From: an uncultured Saprospiraceae bacterium
Lineage (GTDB): Bacteria > Bacteroidota > Bacteroidia > Chitinophagales > Saprospiraceae
Reading direction: 5' to 3'
Assembly: GCA_937997635.1 (NCBI GenBank)
Contig: CALLFA010000086.1
Span: 1-64,000 of the forward strand
Length of the DNA stretch: 64,000 bases
The notes under the pieces were generated by a model. The model searched no databases, was not told where the DNA came from, and worked only from the letters and a program-made list of their open reading frames with translations. Positions 39,209 to 50,057 of this stretch are shown in pieces. How positions within the stretch are numbered: position 1 is the stretch's first letter; each line of letters starts with the position of its first letter. A program made the position numbers and the translations under genes.

Positions 39209-41227
39209 ATGCAGTTTTTGTACCCCGGGTTTCTCTGGGCATTATTCCTTCTCGCAATTCCGATCATTATCCATCTGTTTTACTTCAGACGGTTCAAGAA
39301 AGTATACTTCACAAATGTCAAATATTTAAAGGAAGTAAAGCAGGAAACGAGTAATCGCAGCAGACTAAAAAACTTGCTGGTCTTACTATCCAGGCTACTA
39401 GCTCTTGCTGCTTTGATCTTCGCATTTGCACAACCCATTTTTACAGACAATGAATCCATAGAAGAGTCAAATAAAGCTGTCAGCATTTTTGTGGACAATA
39501 GCTTTTCTATGCAAGCACTAAGTGAAGATGTCCAATTATTTGATCTGGCAAAAGATAAAGCTAGGGACATCATCAATGCGTATGGCGAATCAGATAAATT
39601 CCAGATAATCACTCACGATTTTGAAGGGCGACACCAACGCCTATACAATCAAGAAAATGCATTAAGCTTAATAGATGAATTAGATATATCTCCTTCAGTA
39701 AATGAACTTCAAGTCGTGTTGAGTAGACAGCAGCAATTGCTTGCAAATGAAAATTTGGATAAGGAACTGTATATGATCTCCGACTTTCAAAGCAATATTG
39801 CCAACTTGGAATCTGAGTTGGATACGAATTATCAATACAATCTCATTCCGCTCCAAGCGGTACAAGAAAAAAATGTCAGCATAGACTCTGTATGGTTTGC
39901 CGCTCCTGTACCCATCATCAATCAAGCGAATCCGTTACTAATCAAACTGACAAATTACAGCGACACAGAAGCACAAAATGTCCAGTTGAGCTTAGAATAC
40001 GATGGTCAAACAAGACCCTTGGGTACCAAAGAAATATCAGCCGGTATGTCTATAGTTGATACTGTAAATTTTTCCATTTTGAAAACAGGCTGGCAAGAAG
40101 CTGAAATCGTGATATCTGACTACCCTATTCAATTTGACGATCGATATAAAATTAGTTTTGAAGTCGACGAGAAGGTCAACATACTATCCATCAACGAACA
40201 AGGCAACAATCGTTATTTGACAGCAGCCTTTAAGGGCTTGAGCTATTTCGATATTTTAAATCAACAAGTTGGCAGAATCAATTATGGTGATTTTCAAATG
40301 CAGGATCTCATCATACTCAACGAACTATCCAATATTTCGAGTGGATTAGCTTCTTCTGTGCAAAGTTATGTGGAAAACGGAGGTAACGCGCTTTTGTTTC
40401 CCGGACGCAACATTTCAAAAGAAGGCTACAACCAATTGCTTACTGCTATGCAGGCGAATACGATAGTCAATTCAGAATCTAGTGCAAAACAAGTAGGATA
40501 CATCAATACGGATGAATTCATTTTTAACAATGTGTACGAACGCAATCAACGAAACATCAAATATCCTGCAACAAGTTTTCAGTATGCCATGACATCATTC
40601 CAAAGAAATAAAGGACAAGATCTCTTGAGGTACCGAGACGGATCTAGCTACTTGACAAAATATATCTACGGGCAGGGTAACCTATATGTTTGTGCAGCTC
40701 CACTAAATGAAAACGCCAATGATCTTGTACGGAATGCTGAGGTCTTTGTCCCAATGTTGTATAAAATGGGCATTTCCAAAGCCAAGAAAGATAAGATATC
40801 CTATACCATTGGTTCGGACCAATTGATAGAAGTAGAGAATGCCTCTAATGATGGTGATATCGTGTATAAGATGACAGGAGATGAAGAGTTTATCCCAGGT
40901 CAATACAGCATCGGTGCCAAATCAGTCATAGATGTCAACGATCAAATAAAAGAATCAGCCTTTTACACGCTCAAGCTAGATGATAACGAATTGGGTAAGT
41001 ATGCATTCAATTTTAATCGATTAGAATCTGATTTAAATTATTTGCCTGAAGCAGAATTAAAATCTTCACTTGGAAATGAAGTCAATGTCATCAGCAATGC
41101 CGATTCAGAAAACCTGACCGAATACATCAAAACAGAAGAAAGTGGTAAAGCATTATGGAAGTGGTGTATTATTCTAGTATTAGTATTTTTGGGACTTGAA
41201 TCCTTATTACTGCGATTTTGGAAATAA
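39209..41227 (+). CDS. BatA-domain/VWA-like membrane protein
   Basis: MQFLYPGFLWALFLLAIPIIIHLFYFRRFKKVYFTNVKYLK; VSIFVDNSFSM; C-terminal TM. Confidence 0.88.
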   Translation: MQFLYPGFLWALFLLAIPIIIHLFYFRRFKKVYFTNVKYLKEVKQETSNRSRLKNLLVLLSRLLALAALIFAFAQPIFTDNESIEESNKAVSIFVDNSFSMQALSEDVQLFDLAKDKARDIINAYGESDKFQIITHDFEGRHQRLYNQENALSLIDELDISPSVNELQVVLSRQQQLLANENLDKELYMISDFQSNIANLESELDTNYQYNLIPLQAVQEKNVSIDSVWFAAPVPIINQANPLLIKLTNYSDTEAQNVQLSLEYDGQTRPLGTKEISAGMSIVDTVNFSILKTGWQEAEIVISDYPIQFDDRYKISFEVDEKVNILSINEQGNNRYLTAAFKGLSYFDILNQQVGRINYGDFQMQDLIILNELSNISSGLASSVQSYVENGGNALLFPGRNISKEGYNQLLTAMQANTIVNSESSAKQVGYINTDEFIFNNVYERNQRNIKYPATSFQYAMTSFQRNKGQDLLRYRDGSSYLTKYIYGQGNLYVCAAPLNENANDLVRNAEVFVPMLYKMGISKAKKDKISYTIGSDQLIEVENASNDGDIVYKMTGDEEFIPGQYSIGAKSVIDVNDQIKESAFYTLKLDDNELGKYAFNFNRLESDLNYLPEAELKSSLGNEVNVISNADSENLTEYIKTEESGKALWKWCIILVLVFLGLESLLLRFWK

Positions 41228-41244
41228 GCATATAACGGAAAATC

Positions 41245-42510
41245 ATGGATATCCTTCTGAAACAAGTAAAGCTAATTGATCAACGCTCTACCTTTCACAA
41301 AAAAAAGGTTGATATCCTGATTCAAAAAGGCATCATTACAAAAATCAACAAATCCGTAAAAGCACCTGCCAAAACAAAAATTTGGGCTGAAAAAAATACG
41401 CATGTGTCCATCGGATGGTTTGACATTGGGACTCAAATAGGTGAACCAGGTTTTGAGCAGCGAGAAACCATTGAGTCTGCAGCACAAGCTGCAATTAAGG
41501 GAGGTTATACGGGTATTGCATGTTTTCCAAATACAAATCCAGTACTCGATCAACAATCAAGTGTTGCATTCATTATTAACAAAGCAAAGACACAACCAAT
41601 CGACATCCATCCCATAGGAGCAGTTAGTAAATCTTGTGATGGAAAAGAAATTGCCGAAATGGTGGACATGCATCACGCTGGCGCCATTGCATTTTCTGAC
41701 GGTGATTATCCATTACACCACAGTGGTATTTTATTACGGGCTTTAGAATATGCAAAAAGTTTTAATGGCCTAATCATCAACAAGCCAGCAAATAAAGAAA
41801 TACAATCGAATGGCTTGATCCATGAAGGAGAGATCAGTATCCAACTTGGCATGTCAGGCATACCGTCCATAGCTGAGTCGCTGACTGTCCACAGAGATTG
41901 TGAGCTGTGTTCCTATGCAAATGGTCGATTATTAATTCACAGTATATCTGCTGCAGAATCACTTAAAGAAATCAAAGCGTATAAGAAAAAAGGGCTTCAC
42001 ATTGATGCAAGTGTGTCTTATCTGAACCTCGTTTATACGGATAAACAATTGACTGGTTTTGATGCCAATCTAAAAGTATTGCCACCGCTACGGAGCGAAT
42101 CCGATCGGAAGGCTCTACTTAAAGCTTTAGAAAATGGCGATGTGCATATCATTACGAGCAATCATCAACCACTCGAACCAGAGATAAAAGAAAAGGAATT
42201 TTTCTATTCGCCATTTGGTGCCATTGGATTGCAGACTGCATTTTCAGCAATCAACACAATTTGTGAGAATGAAATAGAATTAGATACTGTCATACACGCG
42301 CTCTCCATTGGCCCCCGGTCCGTCTTAGGCTTAGACATGCCAGACATCAGCGTCGGATCTAAAGCTAATCTGGCCTTATTTGATCCAAAAGAAAAATGGA
42401 TATTCACCAAAGACTTGAATCAATCTAAATCCGTTAATTCACCATTTATAAATCAAGAATTCGTCGGTAAAGTGCAAGGGATCATCCATGAGAATTCTCT
42501 TTTACAGTAG
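41245..42510 (+). CDS. Dihydroorotase-family amidohydrolase
   Basis: HVSIGWFDIGTQIGEPGFEQRETIESAAQAAIKGGYTGIACFPNTNPVLD; C-terminal SVGSKANLALFDP. Confidence 0.88.
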   Translation: MDILLKQVKLIDQRSTFHKKKVDILIQKGIITKINKSVKAPAKTKIWAEKNTHVSIGWFDIGTQIGEPGFEQRETIESAAQAAIKGGYTGIACFPNTNPVLDQQSSVAFIINKAKTQPIDIHPIGAVSKSCDGKEIAEMVDMHHAGAIAFSDGDYPLHHSGILLRALEYAKSFNGLIINKPANKEIQSNGLIHEGEISIQLGMSGIPSIAESLTVHRDCELCSYANGRLLIHSISAAESLKEIKAYKKKGLHIDASVSYLNLVYTDKQLTGFDANLKVLPPLRSESDRKALLKALENGDVHIITSNHQPLEPEIKEKEFFYSPFGAIGLQTAFSAINTICENEIELDTVIHALSIGPRSVLGLDMPDISVGSKANLALFDPKEKWIFTKDLNQSKSVNSPFINQEFVGKVQGIIHENSLLQ

Positions 42511-42546
42511 CTATTATTATCTTTCCGACTCATCTAAAAAACAACA

Positions 42547-43116
42547 ATGGAAAACAGAGTAAGCTCTTTCGGCAGAAATATCAGTCCAATGAAAGCAGGT
42601 CTTAAGTATGGTGCATTCCTTGGATTAGCCTTGTCAATTTTTGAGCTTATTGCGCATTATACAGGTTTGCAAAATTATTCATCCGTAGAGATGTCAAGTG
42701 CTTTCTTAGTAACCGCAATCCAATGGATCATTCTTGCTCTTTTATTTTTTCTTGGTATCAAATATTTCAAAGAGAATAATGAGGGGCACCTGACCCTTGG
42801 AGAGGGAATGACCACATCGATGTTCATCGGACTTGTATCTGGTATTATTTCTGCAATATTCACATTTATATTTTTGAGTTATATCGCTCCAGAAGCACTC
42901 GCTACAATGTCCGACACCATTATGGATAGCACTGCGGTGAATGCAGACTTTAGTGACTTATCAGAAGAAGACAGACAAGAAGCAGAGCAAATGATGGGTG
43001 GTGTAATGGGATTTTTCACCTCGCCAGGCTTTATAGCAGCTACTACCATCTTTGGGAGAATAATGAGTGCTATCATTTTTGGTTTAGTGTGTTCCTTGAT
43101 TTTAAAGACTGATTAA
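42547..43116 (+). CDS. DUF4199-like membrane protein
   Basis: Four-TM protein with GLKYGAFLGLAL and GEGMTTSMFIGLVSGIISAIF. Confidence 0.75.
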   Translation: MENRVSSFGRNISPMKAGLKYGAFLGLALSIFELIAHYTGLQNYSSVEMSSAFLVTAIQWIILALLFFLGIKYFKENNEGHLTLGEGMTTSMFIGLVSGIISAIFTFIFLSYIAPEALATMSDTIMDSTAVNADFSDLSEEDRQEAEQMMGGVMGFFTSPGFIAATTIFGRIMSAIIFGLVCSLILKTD

Positions 43117-43122
43117 TCTTAT

Positions 43123-44058
43123 ATGGATTTAAGCATCGTCATTGCACTTCTCAACGAAGAAGAATCATTACCAGAATTGGTGAGTTGGATTGACCGAGTC
43201 GTCAAGGAAGCAAATCTGACCACAGAGCTCATCATGATTGACGATGGCAGTACAGATACCTCATGGCAAGTGATTCAAAACCTGAAGAAGGAATACGATT
43301 ATATTAAGGGCATAAAATTCAGAAGGAATTACGGTAAATCCGCTGCGCTCAATGTTGGGTTTGAAAAAGCTACAGGAGAAGTCGTCCTGACAATGGATGC
43401 AGATATGCAGGACAGTCCCGACGAGATACCAGAGCTGTATGCCATGATCAAAAACGAACACTACGACATTGTCTCAGGTTGGAAACAAAAACGACACGAC
43501 CCTATCGGCAAGACAATTCCATCTAAGTTTTTCAATATGGTCACTCGCAAATTTAGTGGCATAAAACTTCATGACTTCAATTGTGGTCTAAAAGCATATG
43601 ATAAAGAAGTGGTGAAAAACATTGAGATTTACGGCGACATGCACAGATACATACCTGTCATTGCAAAAATGAATGGCTTCCATAAGATTACGGAGAAAGT
43701 AGTCGAACATCGGGCTAGAAAATATGGCGTATCCAAATTTGGTGTTGGTCGAATGATGTATGGCTTTCTTGATTTAACCACAGTATTATTTCTAGGTAAA
43801 TTTGCAAAGCGTCCCATGCACTTTTTTGGTACATGGGGAATATTTTTTATGCTTATCGGTTTTGCAATTTTATCGTATTTGACAATTGTAAAAATGATCT
43901 ATAATACGGGAGGAATAGCGACACGACCTTTATTCTTTTTTGGCATTCTAACATTAATCATTGGGACTCAATTATTTGTTACAGGCTATGTTGCTGAGCT
44001 AGTGTCACGAAATGCTGTAGATCGCAACAATTATAAGATAGCAGAAGAGATAACATAA
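43123..44058 (+). CDS. Family 2 glycosyltransferase, DPM1/GtrB-like
   Basis: LSIVIALLNEEESLPELV, MDADMQDSPDEIP, two C-terminal TMs. Confidence 0.92.
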   Translation: MDLSIVIALLNEEESLPELVSWIDRVVKEANLTTELIMIDDGSTDTSWQVIQNLKKEYDYIKGIKFRRNYGKSAALNVGFEKATGEVVLTMDADMQDSPDEIPELYAMIKNEHYDIVSGWKQKRHDPIGKTIPSKFFNMVTRKFSGIKLHDFNCGLKAYDKEVVKNIEIYGDMHRYIPVIAKMNGFHKITEKVVEHRARKYGVSKFGVGRMMYGFLDLTTVLFLGKFAKRPMHFFGTWGIFFMLIGFAILSYLTIVKMIYNTGGIATRPLFFFGILTLIIGTQLFVTGYVAELVSRNAVDRNNYKIAEEIT

Positions 44059-44086
44059 ATACGAGTCATTAAACGGCACATTATTC

Positions 44087-44461
44087 ATGAAGTATTATTC
44101 TTTTTTCATAGTAGTATTTTTATTCTCTTGTCAAACTCAAAAAGGCAATTCAAATGTGACGGAGTCCTGTTTTGGTTTTGACCAGCGACAATGTCAAGTC
44201 GATGAATTTGCTTCATTAATCAAAGGAAATTCGCAAGAAGAATTATTTACGGCAATGACCACTTATCTAGGCAATAAAGGAATACAATTACAACACATTC
44301 GCATAGACATGGATCATCATGAGACAGTTTGTCAGGCATGTGAAGTTTGTCCCGAGCATCATCGTTATTTTGTAAGTGTTAATCCAGAAGACTCAGCAAC
44401 ATTACAAAGCTTGAATTTATTCAATTTGGAAACTGTTTCTTGTGCTGATTATTTCAAATGA
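44087..44461 (+). CDS. Small Cys/His-rich lipoprotein of unknown function
   Basis: Lipobox LFSCQT; DMDHHETVCQACEVCPEHHRYF. Confidence 0.65.
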   Translation: MKYYSFFIVVFLFSCQTQKGNSNVTESCFGFDQRQCQVDEFASLIKGNSQEELFTAMTTYLGNKGIQLQHIRIDMDHHETVCQACEVCPEHHRYFVSVNPEDSATLQSLNLFNLETVSCADYFK

Positions 44462-45618
44462 AAAACAAGAGTATTGAAAAAATAACCATACTTGGACCAG
44501 CTCATCCATTCAGAGGAGGTATCGCAAGCTTTAATGAACGCTTAGCAAAAGAATTACAAGACTTTGGGAAAAAAGTCAACATTTACACCTACACTACGCA
44601 ATACCCTTCTCTTATTTTTCCAGCCAAAAATCAACTAACAGATGACCCAGCACCAGATGGTCTTTCCATTGAGAGAACATTCAGTACGATCAACCCATTG
44701 ACATGGAGATCAACTGTACAAAAACTAAAACAAGAAAAACCGGATTTATTGATTAGTCGATTTTGGTTACCGTACACAAGTCTTTCCACAAACTTTATTC
44801 ACAAAAAAATAAAAAATGAAAAAAGCATACGTCAACTCTCAATCGTAGATAATTTAATTCCACATCAGCATATGCCTGGTGACGATTTTATCATCAAACA
44901 ATTCCTACATTCTTTAGAGCATTTTATTTGTTTGTCGTCAGGTGTATTAGAAGATGTCTTAAAAAGAAAAAAGAACGCCGTAACTGACAAAATCCTCCAC
45001 CCAATTTATGACCATTATGGCGATGTCATCAATAAAACAGATTCAGCCAACATATTAAATGTCAAGTCTGAGTATACATATATCCTTTTTTTCGGATTCA
45101 TTAAACCATATAAGGGTCTCGACTTACTCTTGGACTGCCTCGATGTTGATTTTTTAAAACAACAAAAGATTAAGGTACTTATTGCTGGAGATGTCTATGG
45201 ATCTTCTAAAGTGTATGATGACATCATATCAAAAAACAATTTGGCAGATCACATAATTTTCCATAAGGACTATATACCTAATGAGAAAGTTGCCGCCTAT
45301 TTTTCATTAGCTGATTTAGTCGTGCAACCTTATCGCACTGCCACGCAAAGTGGCATCAGCCAAATAGCATTGCACTTTGAAAAACCTGTGGTAGTTACAG
45401 ATGTTGGAAGTTTATCTGATTTTGTTGCGGATGGAAAATCTGGTTATGTTGTTCCTGTTGACAAATCAGCCATTATGACTGCCATCAAAAAGCATTTCAA
45501 AAAAAATAACGATTTACAAGTAATGACAGATTCTATAAAAGAACAAAAGCGAGCATTTGGATGGGATGAGTTTGTGAAAAAATTACTTGCATTTGCAGAA
45601 CAAATACCGAACAAGTAA
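44458..45618 (+). CDS. Family 4 glycosyltransferase
   Basis: GPAHPFRGGIASFNERLAKEL, ILFFGFIKPYKGLDLLLDCL, EKPVVVTDVGSLSDFV; overlaps the upstream gene by 4 nt. Confidence 0.9.
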   Translation: MKNKSIEKITILGPAHPFRGGIASFNERLAKELQDFGKKVNIYTYTTQYPSLIFPAKNQLTDDPAPDGLSIERTFSTINPLTWRSTVQKLKQEKPDLLISRFWLPYTSLSTNFIHKKIKNEKSIRQLSIVDNLIPHQHMPGDDFIIKQFLHSLEHFICLSSGVLEDVLKRKKNAVTDKILHPIYDHYGDVINKTDSANILNVKSEYTYILFFGFIKPYKGLDLLLDCLDVDFLKQQKIKVLIAGDVYGSSKVYDDIISKNNLADHIIFHKDYIPNEKVAAYFSLADLVVQPYRTATQSGISQIALHFEKPVVVTDVGSLSDFVADGKSGYVVPVDKSAIMTAIKKHFKKNNDLQVMTDSIKEQKRAFGWDEFVKKLLAFAEQIPNK

Positions 45619-46179
45619 TTAGAGACTTTTAATGATGTCTTCAGCATATTTAAATGCCGTTGTCGCATTACTCTCAAACGCTTCTCGAGGGATTACTTTT
45701 TGAATGATTCCATCTGCATCAATCAAAAATAGCCGACCCAAACCCAAGTCGCCTCCGAAAGCAGCTTCGCCTAAAACCTTACCATGTGGGATAATAGGAA
45801 AATCTATTGGATAAGAACGTCTAAAATCCAAGAGCTCTGTTTTACTTTCTTCTGCAAGTGAGATAACTTGAAGATCATCTCGATATCGGCTTTGCAAAAG
45901 ATTTAGCTGATCAATTTGACTTGTACTAATCGCATCAGTTGTGCTCCAAAACCAAATAATGAGATTTTTACCTTTATAATCACCCAAAAATTGTTCAGTA
46001 CCTAAAATATCTGTTGCCAAAAATGGAGCCGCCTCAGTATTTTCTAATGACGCAATCAAGTCCTTGGTAGGTGGAGTAAATGCATCAAATTCTACAAGAA
46101 AATAGCCTTTTTCGTTTTGGCTTATTAGCTTCAAAGAGATCAATAAGCATATGCCACAAGACAAAAGTAAACGTTTCAT
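45619..46179 (-). CDS. Redoxin/thioredoxin-fold secreted protein
   Basis: KNLIIWFWSTTDAISTSQIDQLNLLQSRY; C-less active-site position (WSTTDA). Confidence 0.7.
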   Translation of the reverse strand: MKRLLLSCGICLLISLKLISQNEKGYFLVEFDAFTPPTKDLIASLENTEAAPFLATDILGTEQFLGDYKGKNLIIWFWSTTDAISTSQIDQLNLLQSRYRDDLQVISLAEESKTELLDFRRSYPIDFPIIPHGKVLGEAAFGGDLGLGRLFLIDADGIIQKVIPREAFESNATTAFKYAEDIIKSL

Positions 46180-46307
46180 ACAGTGTTCGAGGTTTAAGAC
46201 GCCAATATCAGACAACTTTCTGACAAAGGAAACTGTACTCAAGTTAATGTTTAGTCAAAAAATTGAAGACATTCTGGTTTTCAACTGACAAATCAAGTTT
46301 AAGGGAG

Positions 46308-46315
46308 TACATTTG
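46308..46315 (+). promoter_or_regulatory. Bacteroidota -7 box for queE
   Basis: TACATTTG matches TAnnTTTG, 10 nt before ATG 46326. Confidence 0.5.
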
Positions 46316-46325
46316 TGCCTGATTT

Positions 46326-46952
46326 ATGTACGCTGTAAAAGAGATATACTATACAATCCAAGGAGAGGGATTCCATACTGGAAGACCAGCTGTGTTTTGC
46401 AGATTCAGTGGATGCAATCTATGGTCAGGTAGAGAAGAAGATCGTCACAAAGCAATCTGCAAATTCTGTGATACAGACTTTTGGGGTACAGATGGTGTAC
46501 ATGGTGGCAAATATAATGCTGGCGAAATTGCCCGTATTTGTTCAGAACTGTGGCCGGATGTGCAAGCTAATAAACTAGTTGTTTGTACGGGCGGCGAACC
46601 AGCTTTGCAAATGGACGACACATTCGTAAAAGCACTTCATGAGGCAGACTTTGAGATAGCAATCGAGACCAATGGCACACTTGAATTGCCATATGGAATT
46701 GATTGGGTTTGTGTGTCTCCAAAGGCCAATACGGATATCGTTGTACAAAACGGAAATGAATTAAAGTTGATTTATCCACAACAAGGTATTTCTCCTCAAG
46801 AGTTGGAAGCATTTGATTTCGAACACTTTTACCTACAGCCTATGGATAATCCGGCTTTATCTGAAAACAGAATTAAAACCATCAATTACTGTAAGAACAA
46901 CCCTAAATGGAAATTGAGTTTGCAAATTCACAAAGTGCTCAATATTCCTTAA
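46326..46952 (+). CDS. queE: 7-carboxy-7-deazaguanine synthase
   Basis: YYTIQGEGFHTGRPAVFCRFSGCNLWSG...CKFCDTDF; radical SAM variant with insertion CxxxCxxC-like. Confidence 0.92.
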   Translation: MYAVKEIYYTIQGEGFHTGRPAVFCRFSGCNLWSGREEDRHKAICKFCDTDFWGTDGVHGGKYNAGEIARICSELWPDVQANKLVVCTGGEPALQMDDTFVKALHEADFEIAIETNGTLELPYGIDWVCVSPKANTDIVVQNGNELKLIYPQQGISPQELEAFDFEHFYLQPMDNPALSENRIKTINYCKNNPKWKLSLQIHKVLNIP

Positions 46953-47071
46953 TGAAAAGTAAATAGATCTTCATCATCTCTTTCTTATATAGAATAGCTC
47001 TTAGATAAAACCAATAGACCAAATACCCAACCAAAATCAATCTGACTATTGCGCTTATTTAGATTACTACC

Positions 47072-48586
47072 TTACAAAGTACATCCATTTATAAGACCAT
47101 TAAAAATAGCACCAGCTTCAATTTCAAATTCAGGATTTAATTGAATAAAAGTCCCAGCTTCAAATCGGACATCAGCATTCGACTCTATAATGACGTCAGT
47201 AGTTGTTATCTCATTTACTGTGAAATATTGATCTGCATTACCTCCTTGAAAAGTTGTATTATTTATCTGTTCGTTATCTCGACATTGATTGTACATCCAT
47301 TCAATACATTCGACATCTAGGTTTCTAATGCCAAAATCTGGAACGTTGTTTACAAAATCGCTATTGCATAAGCTACCATTCATCAATGCCGTGCAAGAGC
47401 CTCCTATATGATCCAAATTATAACTATGTAACAATTCATGTATGATCAACGCTGTATATTGATAACCTGAAAGACAACCAGCATCACTATTTAAAAATAT
47501 ATACGAGGATTTGGCTTCGAGCCATTGATTGCCGCATTGGTCAGTGATGCAGGGTATTTTAGCAAAAGTACCACCTGTGCCTACAATGCCGTTGCAAGAT
47601 GGTGAAAGATCAGCAAGTTCATCACAAGGGTCATCAAAATATACCCATATCACGGGTAGATCATTGGGATTACAAATATTATTCGTCACGGTAGCGACTT
47701 CTGAACAACCCGTTGTGTTACAATCCTGGACAAGTGGTGATGCCAGACTAATGGAAATACCATCTATATTATTCAATGTCTGTATTGCATCTTCCAAATA
47801 TGTGAATTCTAAACTAGTCGATGGATCATCAGATGCCGTATTCGCTACTTTTATTTCAAGATGAGTATTAGAAGGATACTTTGCTGGAGAAAGTGCACCA
47901 GCTGATATATTACAAAACGTATTTAGATTAAAAGGGTCACCTATTAATGTTGTGCAATGAGCTGGTATTGCACAGGAGCTTGTCTTGTTAACAGCTATTT
48001 GCTGTATACGATTAGTTGAATAATCGAACGATTTAAATCCGGCTTTTTTGTAAGCAATTTTATTTGATTTTAATTGCTGTCTAAACTGATTGCTTTTATA
48101 TGAACCAAGTAATGATTCATCAATGTCTCCCATAAAACATAGATCTAGAATTTTTTCTGTTCTTGCCAATATCAATTCTCCATCTTTCTCTATTTCTTGA
48201 AAAACAGACAAGGCTTGTAGTCTTGGCCTGTAATATCCCTTTCCATCCTTAAAAAGAAACAGCAGATATTTTTCTCCAATGGCAAAATTGACATCCCCGC
48301 TCACACTCAACCATTCTGAAGCAGTCTGCGTACTTGCTTCTTTGATAAGAATTGTAGAATTTTTGTTTACCGCTCCTTTAAATGACTCTAGCACCCTAAA
48401 CTTATTAATCGTGCCAAAGTCGTCGTGATGAGCCTTCACTTCTCCAAACACCACGAATTCTGAATGTTGAAATAATTCATTGATGTCTTTGGGTGGAATT
48501 ATTGTAGTCGCCAAATTGACATTACAAAAACTCAAAAACGTTAAAAGTGTTAAACATCCGCGACTACACATCGAAAATACCGTCAT
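47072..48586 (-). CDS. Secreted metzincin-like zinc metallopeptidase with C-terminal Cys-ending domain
   Basis: HELLHSYNLDH zinc motif; C-terminus VRFEAGTFIQLNPEFEIEAGAIFNGLINGCTL. Confidence 0.75.
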   Translation of the reverse strand: MTVFSMCSRGCLTLLTFLSFCNVNLATTIIPPKDINELFQHSEFVVFGEVKAHHDDFGTINKFRVLESFKGAVNKNSTILIKEASTQTASEWLSVSGDVNFAIGEKYLLFLFKDGKGYYRPRLQALSVFQEIEKDGELILARTEKILDLCFMGDIDESLLGSYKSNQFRQQLKSNKIAYKKAGFKSFDYSTNRIQQIAVNKTSSCAIPAHCTTLIGDPFNLNTFCNISAGALSPAKYPSNTHLEIKVANTASDDPSTSLEFTYLEDAIQTLNNIDGISISLASPLVQDCNTTGCSEVATVTNNICNPNDLPVIWVYFDDPCDELADLSPSCNGIVGTGGTFAKIPCITDQCGNQWLEAKSSYIFLNSDAGCLSGYQYTALIIHELLHSYNLDHIGGSCTALMNGSLCNSDFVNNVPDFGIRNLDVECIEWMYNQCRDNEQINNTTFQGGNADQYFTVNEITTTDVIIESNADVRFEAGTFIQLNPEFEIEAGAIFNGLINGCTL

Positions 48587-48651
48587 AATTACGTAGAATA
48601 AAAAAACATTTAAAAAAGGGTGTAGATTCGGGGCATCAAAAATTGCGTACC

Positions 48652-49989
48652 GTGAAAATTAGAAATCTCTTATTGGTAGTAACAATTTCCGCTATAAGTG
48701 TACAAATGTATGCTCAATTATCTTTACGCACAAGTCTACAGTCTGAATGGAAAGACAGTACAGATTTAAATTTAGGCTATAATGACGTTTGGGGTTATGT
48801 CGCACCTAACGGAGATGAGTACGCGATTATTGGTTCTCGCACGAAGGTAAATTTCGTCAATATTACAGACCCAACCAATCCTTTCAGTGTCACCAAACAT
48901 GTGGGAGGAAGCAATACGATTTGGAGAGATATCAAAACCTACAAACAATACGCCTACAGTGTATGTGATGTATGTACTGAAGGCTTACTTGTTTTCGATT
49001 TATCAACATTACCCAATACAGCGACACATGTCAATCAGATTACGACAGACTTTGAGCGGGCACATAATATTTTTATTGAAGGAGATAGATTGTATGTTGT
49101 TGGTATGGTTGGCAATGATGATTTATTGATTTACGATTTATCTGTTGATCCTGTTAGCCCTACACTTTTAGCAACTGTTGACTTGGATATTATTTTAGAT
49201 ACGGGGGTTGACATGTTGTATATACATGATATATATGTTCGAAATGATATTGCATACGCATCACATGGGAATCCGGGCTATTTTATATGGGATGTATCAG
49301 ATCCACAAAACATTTCTCTCATTGCTGAAAATGCTTTTGGTGGTTATAATCACAGCAGTTGGCTGAGTGAAGATGGCGAATATGCGTATGTCGCTGAAGA
49401 AGTACCAAGAGGATTGCCTATGCAGTTAGTAGATCTGCGGGATATGACCAATGGTAATATCAACAGTATATCTACCTTTCATGATAACCTTGCTCCTATT
49501 GGTCCAAATAATGAGAGAGTAACCCAACATAATCCATTTGTCAAAGACGACCTTCTCTACATATCAAATTACGAAGATGGGTTGAAAATATACGACATTG
49601 AAATTCCCGATAATCCCGTCCTATTTGCATATTACGATACTTATCCAGACGACAATCTCGCTGGTCAATATAGTGGCTATAATGGTGCTTGGGGGACTTA
49701 CCCTTTCTTACCATCCGGTAATATTTTAGTCTCTGACAGAACCTATGGATTGCAGGTTATTGTACTAGATTACAAAGAGTGTGCTGGTGTTGCAAAAGTG
49801 ATTGGTCATATTACATCTAGCGAAAATGAGAGCTACTCTTGTTGCATCATCACAAGTACGTCCTCTTCTTCTATCAGCGGTAATGTAGATTCTGAATATA
49901 CTGCGGGTCAATACGTTACTTTGGGCAATAACTTTGAAATAACTTTAGGGTCAAATGTTCTATTTGACATTGAATCATGTGAAAACTGA
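48652..49989 (+). CDS. Choice-of-anchor-B (LVIVD-like) secreted protein
   Basis: NDVWGYVAPNGDEYAIIGSRTKVNFVNITDPTNP, HDIYVRNDIAYASHG; C-terminus YVTLGNNFEITLGSNVLFDIESCEN. Confidence 0.8.
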   Translation: MKIRNLLLVVTISAISVQMYAQLSLRTSLQSEWKDSTDLNLGYNDVWGYVAPNGDEYAIIGSRTKVNFVNITDPTNPFSVTKHVGGSNTIWRDIKTYKQYAYSVCDVCTEGLLVFDLSTLPNTATHVNQITTDFERAHNIFIEGDRLYVVGMVGNDDLLIYDLSVDPVSPTLLATVDLDIILDTGVDMLYIHDIYVRNDIAYASHGNPGYFIWDVSDPQNISLIAENAFGGYNHSSWLSEDGEYAYVAEEVPRGLPMQLVDLRDMTNGNINSISTFHDNLAPIGPNNERVTQHNPFVKDDLLYISNYEDGLKIYDIEIPDNPVLFAYYDTYPDDNLAGQYSGYNGAWGTYPFLPSGNILVSDRTYGLQVIVLDYKECAGVAKVIGHITSSENESYSCCIITSTSSSSISGNVDSEYTAGQYVTLGNNFEITLGSNVLFDIESCEN

Positions 49990-50057
49990 CACTTTTATGT
50001 GAGCTTCCACATTGTTTATTTAAAGTCGTATACTTGTGTTACATCTAACATTCAATT

